Assembly (NCBI GenBank): GCA_030606565.1
Contig: JAUWGE010000020.1
Span: 1 to 32,975 of the forward strand
DNA length: 32,975 nucleotides
DNA from: Candidatus Bipolaricaulota bacterium
Lineage (GTDB): Bacteria; Bipolaricaulota; Bipolaricaulia; UBA7950; UBA9294
Reading direction: 5' to 3'
In this document: positions 22,980 to 30,236 of the stretch, piece by piece
How positions within the stretch are numbered: position 1 is the first letter of the stretch
Layout: each line of letters starts with the position of its first letter
The notes under the pieces: model-generated
Databases searched by the model: none
Told to the model about the DNA's origin: nothing
What the model saw: only the letters and a program-made list of their open reading frames with translations
Position numbers and translations under genes: made by a program

Positions 22980-23867
22980 CTAATTCTGTGCGTGCGAAGG
23001 CGATGGCGGATTGCCGCCGATACGAAGCGCTCTGCCATGAAGGTTATCGTAAGTTACCAACCACAATTCGTCATACTCGGACAATACTTGCGTAGTTGGT
23101 AGCGCTGCACGAAGCCATTCCGACCACGGTATTGAAACCGAATAAATCGTGCGGTCTCTGGGAAGGTCGTGAACGGCTAGGATCGCATGGCCAACGGCCT
23201 TCCACTTATCCGGATTCCGACGCTTGTTTGAAGTCTTGTCCAGCAGACGTTTTGCCACGTGAGCCTGCATTTGCTGGTCATCGAAGGTGTATCCAGGTAA
23301 AGACACAATCATTGGCCACGGCACTGAGGTAGGATCCTTCGGAAGCCCGCGCCGATTCACGGGGATACGGCTGCCAAAAAGCGCGAACGACGCCGGGTGG
23401 TGTGAGGCGTCAAGGTGAATCATCTTCCCACTTGGACCGTCTGGAACGGCGTCTGCGGACTTAATTTGCCCTAGGAAGGCTGACGCCAATTCTTCACATA
23501 CCCGATCAATTGGCCTCTTTATCGATAGGCGTCTCCATTCGGCTTCGATGGGGGCTCTACCGCTGGAGTCGGCAAGGTGGGCAAGGGATATCACTGTGCC
23601 GATGTATTTATGGGATCTACCGCTTTGCGCAATAATTTCCTGTGTTTTGTTGGCGACGTCCTCATATAGTGCGCGCTGCCCCTGAAACTGGTGCAACTCA
23701 GTAACTTCCACCCCTACTGAAACACCCTTCCACTCGAAGAGGAGGTCGGGAGGATCAGACGCTCCTGGCGGGCAACTCAGCAGTGGAGCGCCGGTGACCT
23801 CGCGATAAGCCTTCGCAAGTACGTCACCTACGACACGCTCCTGTTCGTCTTTTTCGGTCCCTGTCAT
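22980..23867 (-). CDS. Unknown protein with possible PD-(D/E)XK-like nuclease fold
   Basis: The 295-residue protein is not assigned to a named family. Near residues 37-58 it has SDPPDLLFEWKGVSVGVEVTEL; a 'P-D-x(n)-hydrophobic-E-V-T' pattern is common in divergent members of the restriction-endonuclease-like superfamily, where Glu-Val-Thr replaces Glu-x-Lys. The rest is mixed alpha/beta with PMIVSLPGYTFDDQQ and a C-terminal strand region SEYDELWLVTYDN. No membrane segment or signal is present. The start is ATG at 23865-23867, behind a run of seven G and a purine-rich AAAGA. A TATAAT promoter and an ACAATGATTATTGT palindrome lie upstream (23904-23980), nearly the same as those before the 24059-24949 gene, so the two genes are probably regulated together. 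A defence role is inferred from neighbours. Confidence 0.6.
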   Translation of the reverse strand: MTGTEKDEQERVVGDVLAKAYREVTGAPLLSCPPGASDPPDLLFEWKGVSVGVEVTELHQFQGQRALYEDVANKTQEIIAQSGRSHKYIGTVISLAHLADSSGRAPIEAEWRRLSIKRPIDRVCEELASAFLGQIKSADAVPDGPSGKMIHLDASHHPASFALFGSRIPVNRRGLPKDPTSVPWPMIVSLPGYTFDDQQMQAHVAKRLLDKTSNKRRNPDKWKAVGHAILAVHDLPRDRTIYSVSIPWSEWLRAALPTTQVLSEYDELWLVTYDNLHGRALRIGGNPPSPSHAQN

Positions 23868-23903
23868 TCTTTAATACCCCCCCAAAGGATACTTAGGCGC
23901 ATA

Positions 23904-23979
23904 ACAATGATTATTGTGCGCCTCCGCAATTATAGTATGTCGAAAAGCGGCGGGTGCCAACTCCCTTCCCGTGAATTCG
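23904..23979 (-). promoter_or_regulatory. Promoter/operator region, copy 1 of a duplicated leader
   Basis: About 75 bases match 24946-25020 with one 1-base gap and roughly three quarters identity by eye. On the - strand TTGGCA (23955-23960) is followed after 20 bases (longer than ideal) by TATAAT (23929-23934). A perfect palindrome ACAAT-GATT-ATTGT (23904-23917) lies around the predicted transcription start, a suitable place for a repressor site. Confidence 0.6.
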
Positions 23980-24058
23980 AGTGACATAGATCCTATTTCA
24001 GGCTGCTCCTTGAGGAATCATGGTACGCGGCACCGGAATTTCCATTCTCTCGGTGCCA

Positions 24059-24931
24059 TCAGTGTTTGATCCCATTGAGGAAGCTTTTGAGATTTTTTTT
24101 CAACTCGTCAATACGCATGTAACCCACCTGTTCAACTTCCATACCCCATAACATCTGAGTGTAGTGTTTCTTATCTCGTTCAATTTGTTGGTAGAGAAGG
24201 AGGATGTTCTTCTTGTCAATCCGGTGCATCGCTCTCTCAATCTCCATTAAGTGACCAGCATCAAACGTTATCTCAAAAATCGCACTCCCGCAGTCCTGCA
24301 GCAGGTGCATGGCGTGAAAGTAGACCTCGGATTCACCTGCCTTGAAATTGGAGGCAAGAATCGGGCTGAGCCCAAATTTCATGACAATCCTTTCAATATA
24401 TCTAAGGACAGCAATATTCCTATAGTTGCCCCCAACAAAGATCTTGGTCTCCCTTCGGACAGAAACTGGTTCTATCTTGTTCCCGGAATCCCTATAAATC
24501 CTTAGATAATCTTCAGGAGTCAGGGGAACCGTGCTACGAATGTCCTGTCTGATTCTATTAAAGAGCGCATGCAAATCTACATAGCTTATTTTATAGACAC
24601 CGTGCAGATTTCTGAAAGCCGGCCATCTGGGAAAGCTATCCGAAGTAATACAGTCTTCAATAAAAGCGTATAGGAAGTATGTGCTAGCATCGTCGTTTTT
24701 CCCTTGTAAGAACAAACAATACCCTATTTGGTGATAAGGCACTCCTTTGTGGTATCTTGTTTTTTTTCTCTGAGCCTGGATCACCTCTGACAATAGATCC
24801 TTGTACTCTTGTTCCGCGGAACGATAATCATTCCCTTCGATGGATTGCAAAGCCATTTCTTCATGAGATCGATAAAGATCCTGAATCTCCGAGGGGAAGT
24901 GTGTTTTCTTATCTTCTATTATTTCCATCAT
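24059..24931 (-). CDS. Helical-repeat protein with C-terminal TIR/deoxyribosyltransferase-like domain
   Basis: The 290-residue protein has an N-terminal helical region resembling TPR repeats (about residues 15-105: SIEGNDYRSAEQEYKDLLSE, HQIGYCLFLQGKNDDASTYF) and a C-terminal alpha/beta domain (about residues 160-265) opening with KIFVGGNYRNIAVLRYIERI, continuing LSPILASNF and DCGSAIFEITFDAGHLMEIERAM. A 'K-h-F-h-G-G-x-Y' first strand and a later 'E-I-E-x-A' helix with a conserved Glu are the layout of TIR-like and nucleoside 2-deoxyribosyltransferase-like domains, many of which bind or cleave NAD+ in defence. This is a fold-level guess. The start is uncertain: ATG at 24929-24931 is given; TTG codons at 24946 and 24949 would add up to 6 residues. 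It sits between the restriction enzyme and the nuclease-like gene, under a duplicated promoter. Confidence 0.65.
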   Translation of the reverse strand: MMEIIEDKKTHFPSEIQDLYRSHEEMALQSIEGNDYRSAEQEYKDLLSEVIQAQRKKTRYHKGVPYHQIGYCLFLQGKNDDASTYFLYAFIEDCITSDSFPRWPAFRNLHGVYKISYVDLHALFNRIRQDIRSTVPLTPEDYLRIYRDSGNKIEPVSVRRETKIFVGGNYRNIAVLRYIERIVMKFGLSPILASNFKAGESEVYFHAMHLLQDCGSAIFEITFDAGHLMEIERAMHRIDKKNILLLYQQIERDKKHYTQMLWGMEVEQVGYMRIDELKKNLKSFLNGIKH

Positions 24932-24945
24932 CTCTTTCACGTCCA

Positions 24946-25020
24946 ACAATGATTATTGCGCAACTCTGCAACATAGTATGTCGAAGAGCGACGGGTATCA
25001 ACTCTATTCCTGTCATCTCT
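24946..25020 (-). promoter_or_regulatory. Promoter/operator region, copy 2 of a duplicated leader
   Basis: Counterpart of 23904-23979. The -10 reads TATGTT (24970-24975), a TTGATA hexamer lies 20 bases upstream, and the operator-like palindrome is ACAATGATTATTG (24946-24958), with the last T lost. Confidence 0.6.
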
Positions 25021-25100
25021 TAGGATATGGGATGTCCAGATACTGACAACCGTATCATTGCATGGCAAGATATCAAGGAGTGGACCTATGGGTCCGAGGT

Positions 25101-28100
25101 TCACTTGGTCCCCTCCTCGACGATGCGGATCTCCTTGTCGGTCAGGCCGTAGAGTTCGTAGACGAGTTGATCGATTTGCTTGTCGGTCGCGTGGATTTGA
25201 CGCTGGATGAGGGATTTCTCATGGTCGGTCTTGGCGGCGTGAAGACCCTTGTGCAGCTTCAACATGCTGTTGACGAGTTCAACCATGTAATCATGCTTTT
25301 CAGCATCGTCCGACGACGTGCGGTCAATCGTTCGTATCGGAAGGTCCTTTATTACTGCTTTACCATAGTTGTAGTAACCACTCCTAAAGCGCGTACTGAG
25401 TTGCCTAACGACATAGTCAAGAAGGCGGCTATTGAGCAGACCCAAAACATATTTCAACGAAATGTCTAGGCCCGACCGCAATACCACGCCCTGAGCACCA
25501 GCCGTTGACCCTCCGACAAAGTAGTAATCCCCCTCATCGTCTAGTGCAAAAGACGACTTCTTTGATAGCACTTGGCTGATTATCTTCGGTCTTTCGAAAT
25601 GCTGTAGATTATGTTCCTGCGAATAAACATACCAATCCGGCCGCCCAACCATCTTTCCATTCTCCCGCCCGTTGAGGATGCCTCTATTCTCTTTGAGGTA
25701 TGCAAGGGTAGCAGGGTACTCAGACTCCATTGCTTCTGGTGATATCGCATGTGCTTTGCCCCCGCAAAGGGTGTACGGAAAAACACAATTGTATTTAGGA
25801 GTTCGAATCGAATACCGGCGAACATCCGAGCCCTTCAATATTGGCCTAAGGATCTTCCTCTCAAGCAGGGTTTGCCTTCCTAGAGCGGCAGAGAAAACGG
25901 ACATCAGGTCATTCTCTGCCCGTTCCATCTGCTCCACGATGTAGACTCGATCAGCAGTCGTTGCCAATCCCTGATAGATACGCTCACAAACGCTTAGTAG
26001 TGGAGGGTACCGCTCTTGGAGATGGGGGACAATTTTCGATGCTTCCCCGACTAGGAAGAACCATTGGTCACTACCTCCGGGCTTCTCAGTTGAATGAGCG
26101 AAGGCTTTGCTTCTGCTTTGCCTTTCAAAAAGGTCACCGAGCGCCTCCTCGGGAGAACGGTCTTCCTGTATCCGGGAGTAGCGGAATGATGTACCGGTTG
26201 GCCTAGCAGCAAATAGCAGACAGGTGTATGTCGATGCCCTTCTGAAAATCTGTTTATCAGCAAAATCCACAATCTGAATGAGTCCATGCTCACTCAGAAA
26301 ACAGCGCAGTCCACGACCGTAAGTTGCTTTGAAGAACTTATTGGGGGCGATCATTCCTAGAAGACCTTCCGGATTCAGCAACTTCACACCCTGTTCCACG
26401 AAGAGAACGTATGTATCATAGTGTCCTGTCGCCGATTTGTACTTGTTATTGCAGTGGTCAAGTTCTTGATGGCCCAGCCGGAGCATTCGCACATACGGTG
26501 GATTCCCGATCACGGCGTCGAAGCCGCTGTCCTCACCCTGCCCTCTCCCATGGGGAGAGGGAGAAAGATGCGCCTTCCCAGAGGGAGAGAGGAAGATGTG
26601 GAGGAACTCGGCGTTCCAGTCGAAGGCGTTGATCCGGTAGCGCTCTTCTTCATTTAGGAGATCGAGCTGTTTGCCTTCGTAGAAATCGGGGCCGATAAGC
26701 GAGTTGCCGCACTTGATGTTGTCGGCGAGGTCGGGGAGCGCCCGCTCGTGGAAGAGCCGCAGGCTCTTTCCCAAGGTCTCAGTGTTCTCGCCTTCCAGCA
26801 CCTTGAGCAGGAGCGAGAGCTTGCTCACCTCGACAGCCTGTGGGTCGATGTCCACGCCGTAGATGTTGCCGAGCAGGATTCGCTTCTTCTCAGCGGTGGT
26901 CAGTCGCCAATCTCCCCCCGGCCCCTGGTACAACTTGGGAGAACGCCCTTTTGCATGTTTCTCGGGGTCGTGCTCGGAATACCACTTCATGTGCCAATCG
27001 AGCAGTGTCTGGTAGGCGCCGAGAAGGAACGAGCCGGAGCCGCAGGCCGGGTCGAGCACGCGAAGCTTCGCGACCTGGTTCGGCGTCTTTCCTTCAAGGA
27101 GCTTTCCCACCGTGTGTTCGACGATGTAGTCCACGATGTAGGTCGGGGTGTAGTAGACGCCGCCGGCTTTTTTGACCTCGGGCTTGTCCTCGACCACCGC
27201 GCGGTGCGCCGGGGTCAGCCGGATGACCTTACCAAGGAACTGCTCGTAGACCTGGCCGAGGATATCAGCAGGGAGGACGGAGAATTCGTACGGGCTCTCC
27301 GGATAGTAGAGATCCTTGAGGATGCCTTTGATGACCTTGTCGTCGATCTCAAGGCCAAGCGTGAGGTCGTCGGGCGGCTCGGGACGATCTTTCTCTCTTT
27401 GGAAGTGAAACAGCCCGGAGTTGTAGCGCTCATCCGCGTGCCGGAAGATCTGGCACAGACGCTGGTAGGTGTTCGTGCCGTTCTGAAGCGCCATCAACTG
27501 GCCGTAGCCCTCGATTCCGCGGTCCTCGCAGATGCGAAGGAAGATGAGCCGGTCGATCGTCCGCTGCACGGCGAAGTTCAACTCACGGGTAGAAAGATCG
27601 GTGTTGCGTAGGGCGATGTTCCGGGCGAGGACATCGCGCCAGGCCTCGATCTCTTTGAGGAAGGCGGTGTCGACTTCCGCGGTCCCTTTCTTACGCTTCG
27701 TAGATTCGGCGTACTTGTCGAACGAGCCCTTCCAGATCGCATCCTGCGAGAAGATCGATGCGATCTCGTCCCACTGCTCCGCGTACTCCTCGACCGTAAG
27801 ATAGAGGACACGGCCAGTGGACGCCTTGTCGGTCTTGGCCGGTTTGATGCGACAGTCGTAGACCACGAACTCCTCAAAATCGGTGAGGACCGAGAGCGGC
27901 AGCTTGGCTGACCAGGCATAACGTCTAAGCTGGTAGGCGGCATTCTCGTCGTCCTTGATGTTGACACCCGGACGTTTCGCTTCGACGAAGAACTTGCGCA
28001 CCCCACCGAGGCGGAACGAGTAGTCCGGCGCCTTGGTTGCCCCACCGACCTTAATCGCGTCTTCGTGAATGACTTCCTTGTACGCCTCGGCGTAGCCCTT

Positions 28101-28250
28101 TTCGTTGTTTACATCCCAGCCGAGCGTCATGAAGAACGGATCGATGAATTCGTGCCGTGTTTGGGTTTCGTTGTACTGGTTGGAGCAATAGACATCCCGA
28201 TTGCACTCGAACCGATCGACTAGGTCAAGGACTACCTGTGGAGTTTCCAT
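25101..28250 (-). CDS. Type IIG restriction-modification enzyme (Eco57I-like)
   Basis: A single 1,049-residue chain that should both cut and adenine-methylate DNA. N-terminal nuclease domain: RHEFIDPFFMTLGWDV, then APDYSFRLGG...FFVEAKRPG, giving PD (residues 75-76) and E-A-K (90-92). A helical linker follows (about 150-330). The methyltransferase domain has YYTPTYIVDYIV, SAM motif I LDPACGSGSFLLGAY near residue 400 and catalytic NPPY near residue 581. The C-terminal part (about 760-1,000) is a TaqI-type target recognition domain (RPILKGSDVRRY, FERPKIISQVLS) and the tail is helical. Residues about 555-577 (SPSPHGRGQGE) come from a palindromic insertion, described separately. ATG at 28248-28250 follows AGAAGGGGA. 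No separate specificity subunit is needed or seen. Confidence 0.9.
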   Translation of the reverse strand: METPQVVLDLVDRFECNRDVYCSNQYNETQTRHEFIDPFFMTLGWDVNNEKGYAEAYKEVIHEDAIKVGGATKAPDYSFRLGGVRKFFVEAKRPGVNIKDDENAAYQLRRYAWSAKLPLSVLTDFEEFVVYDCRIKPAKTDKASTGRVLYLTVEEYAEQWDEIASIFSQDAIWKGSFDKYAESTKRKKGTAEVDTAFLKEIEAWRDVLARNIALRNTDLSTRELNFAVQRTIDRLIFLRICEDRGIEGYGQLMALQNGTNTYQRLCQIFRHADERYNSGLFHFQREKDRPEPPDDLTLGLEIDDKVIKGILKDLYYPESPYEFSVLPADILGQVYEQFLGKVIRLTPAHRAVVEDKPEVKKAGGVYYTPTYIVDYIVEHTVGKLLEGKTPNQVAKLRVLDPACGSGSFLLGAYQTLLDWHMKWYSEHDPEKHAKGRSPKLYQGPGGDWRLTTAEKKRILLGNIYGVDIDPQAVEVSKLSLLLKVLEGENTETLGKSLRLFHERALPDLADNIKCGNSLIGPDFYEGKQLDLLNEEERYRINAFDWNAEFLHIFLSPSGKAHLSPSPHGRGQGEDSGFDAVIGNPPYVRMLRLGHQELDHCNNKYKSATGHYDTYVLFVEQGVKLLNPEGLLGMIAPNKFFKATYGRGLRCFLSEHGLIQIVDFADKQIFRRASTYTCLLFAARPTGTSFRYSRIQEDRSPEEALGDLFERQSRSKAFAHSTEKPGGSDQWFFLVGEASKIVPHLQERYPPLLSVCERIYQGLATTADRVYIVEQMERAENDLMSVFSAALGRQTLLERKILRPILKGSDVRRYSIRTPKYNCVFPYTLCGGKAHAISPEAMESEYPATLAYLKENRGILNGRENGKMVGRPDWYVYSQEHNLQHFERPKIISQVLSKKSSFALDDEGDYYFVGGSTAGAQGVVLRSGLDISLKYVLGLLNSRLLDYVVRQLSTRFRSGYYNYGKAVIKDLPIRTIDRTSSDDAEKHDYMVELVNSMLKLHKGLHAAKTDHEKSLIQRQIHATDKQIDQLVYELYGLTDKEIRIVEEGTK
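26541..26561. repeat. Palindromic element inserted in frame in the restriction-modification gene
   Basis: CCCTCTCCC (26541-26549) and GGGAGAGGG (26553-26561) form a perfect 9-base stem over ATG. A further GGGAGAG follows at 26583. On the coding strand it gives SPSPHGRGQGE just before the NPPY motif. The form is that of a REP-like palindrome; the frame is kept. Confidence 0.7.
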
Positions 28251-28406
28251 TCCCCTTCTTCTTATCCGATTTCAAGAGCCATAGCCAGCAACCGCCAAGA
28301 CAAAAAACCATGAGCATTCCCTCCGGAGCCGTAAATAGGCTTGTGAGGGCCTGTTTAGCCGTCAACCTCACCCTCTCGCCTTTCCACTCTGATACGTAAA
28401 CCACTC

Positions 28407-28471
28407 CTTTGCATTCGGTCTTTTCTCATCCTCTCCCGTTTACTCATGTATTGTACAGGATTCTCCCCCTC
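28407..28471 (-). promoter_or_regulatory. Duplicated leader/promoter, copy 1 (upstream of the restriction-modification gene)
   Basis: This 65-base block matches 29261-29325 without gaps, with about 9 mismatches, at an offset of 854 bases. On the - strand it has the conserved GGGGGAGAATCCTGTA, a -10-like TACAAT (28450-28455), and, two bases later, a 30-codon frame starting ATG (28445-28447; stop at 28355-28357). No good -35 hexamer is present. Confidence 0.6.
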
Positions 28472-28530
28472 TCAGGATAAATACCGGTTTATACAGAAGG
28501 ATGTCAGCGTAATGCTCTACAATTTGTAGA

Positions 28531-28890
28531 TCAATACCCCCCATTTGCCAACTGCTGCAAGATGACCTCCAGCTGCGGCAGGATTTGCGGCAAGTCTCGG
28601 TGGGCAACTTCCCAAACGATCCGGTAGTTGATACCGAAGTATTCGTGAACGATCTTATCCCGCGTGCCCGCCATTTCGCGCCAGGGTATGTCAGAATTGG
28701 CATTGCATAGCGACGGTGAGACCTTCTTGGTTGCTTCACCGATCACCCGCAGGTTGCGCAAGACTGCATCCTGAACCATCGTGCGGTTTACGAACTCCTC
28801 GTAAGTGAGATCCTTGGTGTAGGAGATAATGCGACCTATCGCCTCGGTGATATCCGCCAGATAGTGTTTATCTCGTTGGGGTTTCGACAT
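28531..28890 (-). CDS. hepT: HepT-like HEPN toxin (DUF86)
   Basis: HepT proteins are RNases of HEPN type, silenced by AMP addition by their MntA partner. The 119-residue helical protein has the defining RX4HXY motif as RDKIVHEY (R77, H82, Y84), where Arg and His are catalytic and the Tyr is the AMP acceptor. Other family words are YLADITEAIGRI near the N-terminus and NLRVIGEATKKVS in the middle, and IPWREMAGTRD just before the motif. ATG at 28888-28890 lies inside the mntA 3' end, overlapping by 23 bases, so translation is probably coupled. The pair is flanked on both sides by copies of a leader repeat (28407-28471 and 29261-29325). Confidence 0.92.
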   Translation of the reverse strand: MSKPQRDKHYLADITEAIGRIISYTKDLTYEEFVNRTMVQDAVLRNLRVIGEATKKVSPSLCNANSDIPWREMAGTRDKIVHEYFGINYRIVWEVAHRDLPQILPQLEVILQQLANGGY

Positions 28891-29212
28891 TGGTCAATGT
28901 CCGCTGAATGTTAAGGGCAATCTCTTGGTAGCGTGGATGTTCCTGGTTAAACTTCAAGGTGTCCAAGGTAAGCAATTCCACCTTGCGGCCAAGTTTGCGC
29001 TCCAAGTCATACACGAGATCGACGAAGGCTAAGCCTAGTGGTCGCTCTAACTCCACCAGCAAATCCACGTCGCTCTCCGGCCCGGGTTGGCCATGGGCGA
29101 AGGAACCGTACAGTGCCAGACGCCTCACCCCATAGTGTTCTCGCAGTTCAGGCAGCGCCTCCCCTAAGATGCGCAGCACTTCTTCCCCGGATGTGACGTG
29201 AATCCGTTTCAT
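28868..29212 (-). CDS. mntA: MntA-like minimal nucleotidyltransferase antitoxin
   Basis: The 114-residue protein is a minimal nucleotidyltransferase that neutralises HepT by transferring AMP to its conserved Tyr. The GSX10DXD signature is exact: G36-S37, ten residues, D48-V49-D50 (LYGSFAHGQPGPESDVDLL). A third acidic residue is likely in KVELLTLDTL. The C-terminal tail after residue 100 is encoded across the start of hepT. ATG at 29210-29212 follows GGAGATGAGCT on the coding strand, giving an acceptable ribosome-binding site. The copy of the leader repeat upstream supplies a perfect TATAAT (29304-29309) with a TTCACC hexamer 18 bases before it, so toxin and antitoxin are likely transcribed together from there. 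Confidence 0.92.
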   Translation of the reverse strand: MKRIHVTSGEEVLRILGEALPELREHYGVRRLALYGSFAHGQPGPESDVDLLVELERPLGLAFVDLVYDLERKLGRKVELLTLDTLKFNQEHPRYQEIALNIQRTLTNVETPTR

Positions 29213-29260
29213 AGCTCATCTCCAAATGAACGATTTAATCAGTTCCCACTGTCTTCTCGC

Positions 29261-29325
29261 CTTTGCATTCGGTGTTTCCTCATTCTCTCCTGCTTACTCA
29301 CCTATTATACAGGATTCTCCCCCTC
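29261..29325 (-). promoter_or_regulatory. Duplicated leader/promoter, copy 2 (upstream of mntA-hepT)
   Basis: Matches 28407-28471. On the - strand TATAAT (29304-29309) follows TTCACC (29328-29333, just outside the block) by 18 bases. A 20-codon frame begins with GTG (29299-29301; stop at 29239-29241) and shares its first 14 codons with the frame in copy 1. Confidence 0.6.
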
Positions 29326-29345
29326 GAGGTGAAACCCGAGTTATA

Positions 29346-29375
29346 TGACTCAGCGATGTCTGACTCAGCGGTGTC
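29346..29375. repeat. Tandem duplication of a 15-base unit
   Basis: TGACTCAGCGATGTC is followed directly by TGACTCAGCGGTGTC, one base different. It lies in the 304-base gap between mntA and the DUF554 gene, in which only this and the leader repeat were recognised. Confidence 0.6.
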
Positions 29376-29516
29376 AAACCTTGTCTCTTGCCCTCCTCAG
29401 TGTGATCCCGCCGTTCCGGGTTGCGAACATCCGTGGTAGCTGGGTGATCGGCGTGTTGGGGAATCTACGGCGCGCGCGTGGTTGTGAATCGACGCTTGCC
29501 TGGGTAGGATTGCGAC

Positions 29517-30227
29517 ATGATCGGGACGTGGATCAACGTGGGAGCTATCCTTGTTGGGAGCACGACCGGCCTTCTCAGCGGGAGGAGGATTCCTGGGCAG
29601 ATGGGCCGGTTTGTCACTGCGGTGATCGGTTTGGTGACCCTGGTTGTAGGTGTGAAGCTGGCGATTGGAACTTGTAACCTGCTTGTTCTTCTGCTTTCAC
29701 TCCTTATTGGCGGGGCAGTTGGGACGTGGCTTAGCATCGAAGTAAAGCTCACTCGATTGGGGGAAGTCTTTGAACGTTTGTTTCCCCGGTTTGCCACTGG
29801 CTCGGTTCCCCAGGGATTTGTCACCGCGAGCCTCCTTTTCTGCGTTGGACCGATGGCGATTCTGGGAGCGCTGCGCGATGGCCTGTACGGAGACTGGCAA
29901 CTCCTTGGATTAAAAGCGGTTCTCGATGGAGTCTCTTCGATGATTCTCGCGGCTGGACTTGGCCCAGGTGTCTTTTTCTCCGCTTTAGTTGTCCTCGTCT
30001 ACCAGGGAGGGATCAGCCTTGTCGCGCGCGCGTTCAGTGGGCCCGCTGCGGTCTCTACTCTATCGCACTCACCTGCGTTAACGGAGCTCGACGCTGTAGG
30101 GGGAGCGATCCTGATTGCACTGGCCCTCAAACTCCTTGATCTTTGTGACCTCAAAGTGGGGAATCTCCTCCCTGCACTTGCCTTGGCGCCTCTGATGGCC
30201 TTTTTGTTTAGCCTGGTTGGGAGTTGA
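29517..30227 (+). CDS. DUF554 family membrane protein (YqgA-like)
   Basis: The 236-residue protein has about seven hydrophobic helices and matches DUF554, a family of inner-membrane proteins without an established function; transport has been suggested. Landmarks are GTWINVGAILVGSTTGLL at the N-terminus, LLIGGAVGTWLSIE near residue 65, FVTASLLFCVGPMAILGALRDGL near residue 102 and KAVLDGVSSMILAAGLGPGVF near residue 132. ATG at 29517 is preceded by GGGTAGGAT. The MFS gene follows after 9 bases on the same strand, so both are probably in one operon. The length is normal and nothing is out of place. Confidence 0.9.
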   Translation: MIGTWINVGAILVGSTTGLLSGRRIPGQMGRFVTAVIGLVTLVVGVKLAIGTCNLLVLLLSLLIGGAVGTWLSIEVKLTRLGEVFERLFPRFATGSVPQGFVTASLLFCVGPMAILGALRDGLYGDWQLLGLKAVLDGVSSMILAAGLGPGVFFSALVVLVYQGGISLVARAFSGPAAVSTLSHSPALTELDAVGGAILIALALKLLDLCDLKVGNLLPALALAPLMAFLFSLVGS

Positions 30228-30236
30228 GCGGGGCCG

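Noticed and set aside
23874-23883. Run of seven C (G on the coding strand) just upstream of the 23867 start, as a phase-variation tract
   Set aside because: It lies outside the coding frame and is short; slippage there has no clear effect.
25062-27611. Long frames on the + strand opposite the restriction-modification gene (up to 287 codons)
   Set aside because: They are antisense shadows of a well-supported gene with all motifs on the other strand.
29346-29375. Tandem 15-base repeat as a CRISPR or VNTR start
   Set aside because: Only two units with no spacer; a simple local duplication.
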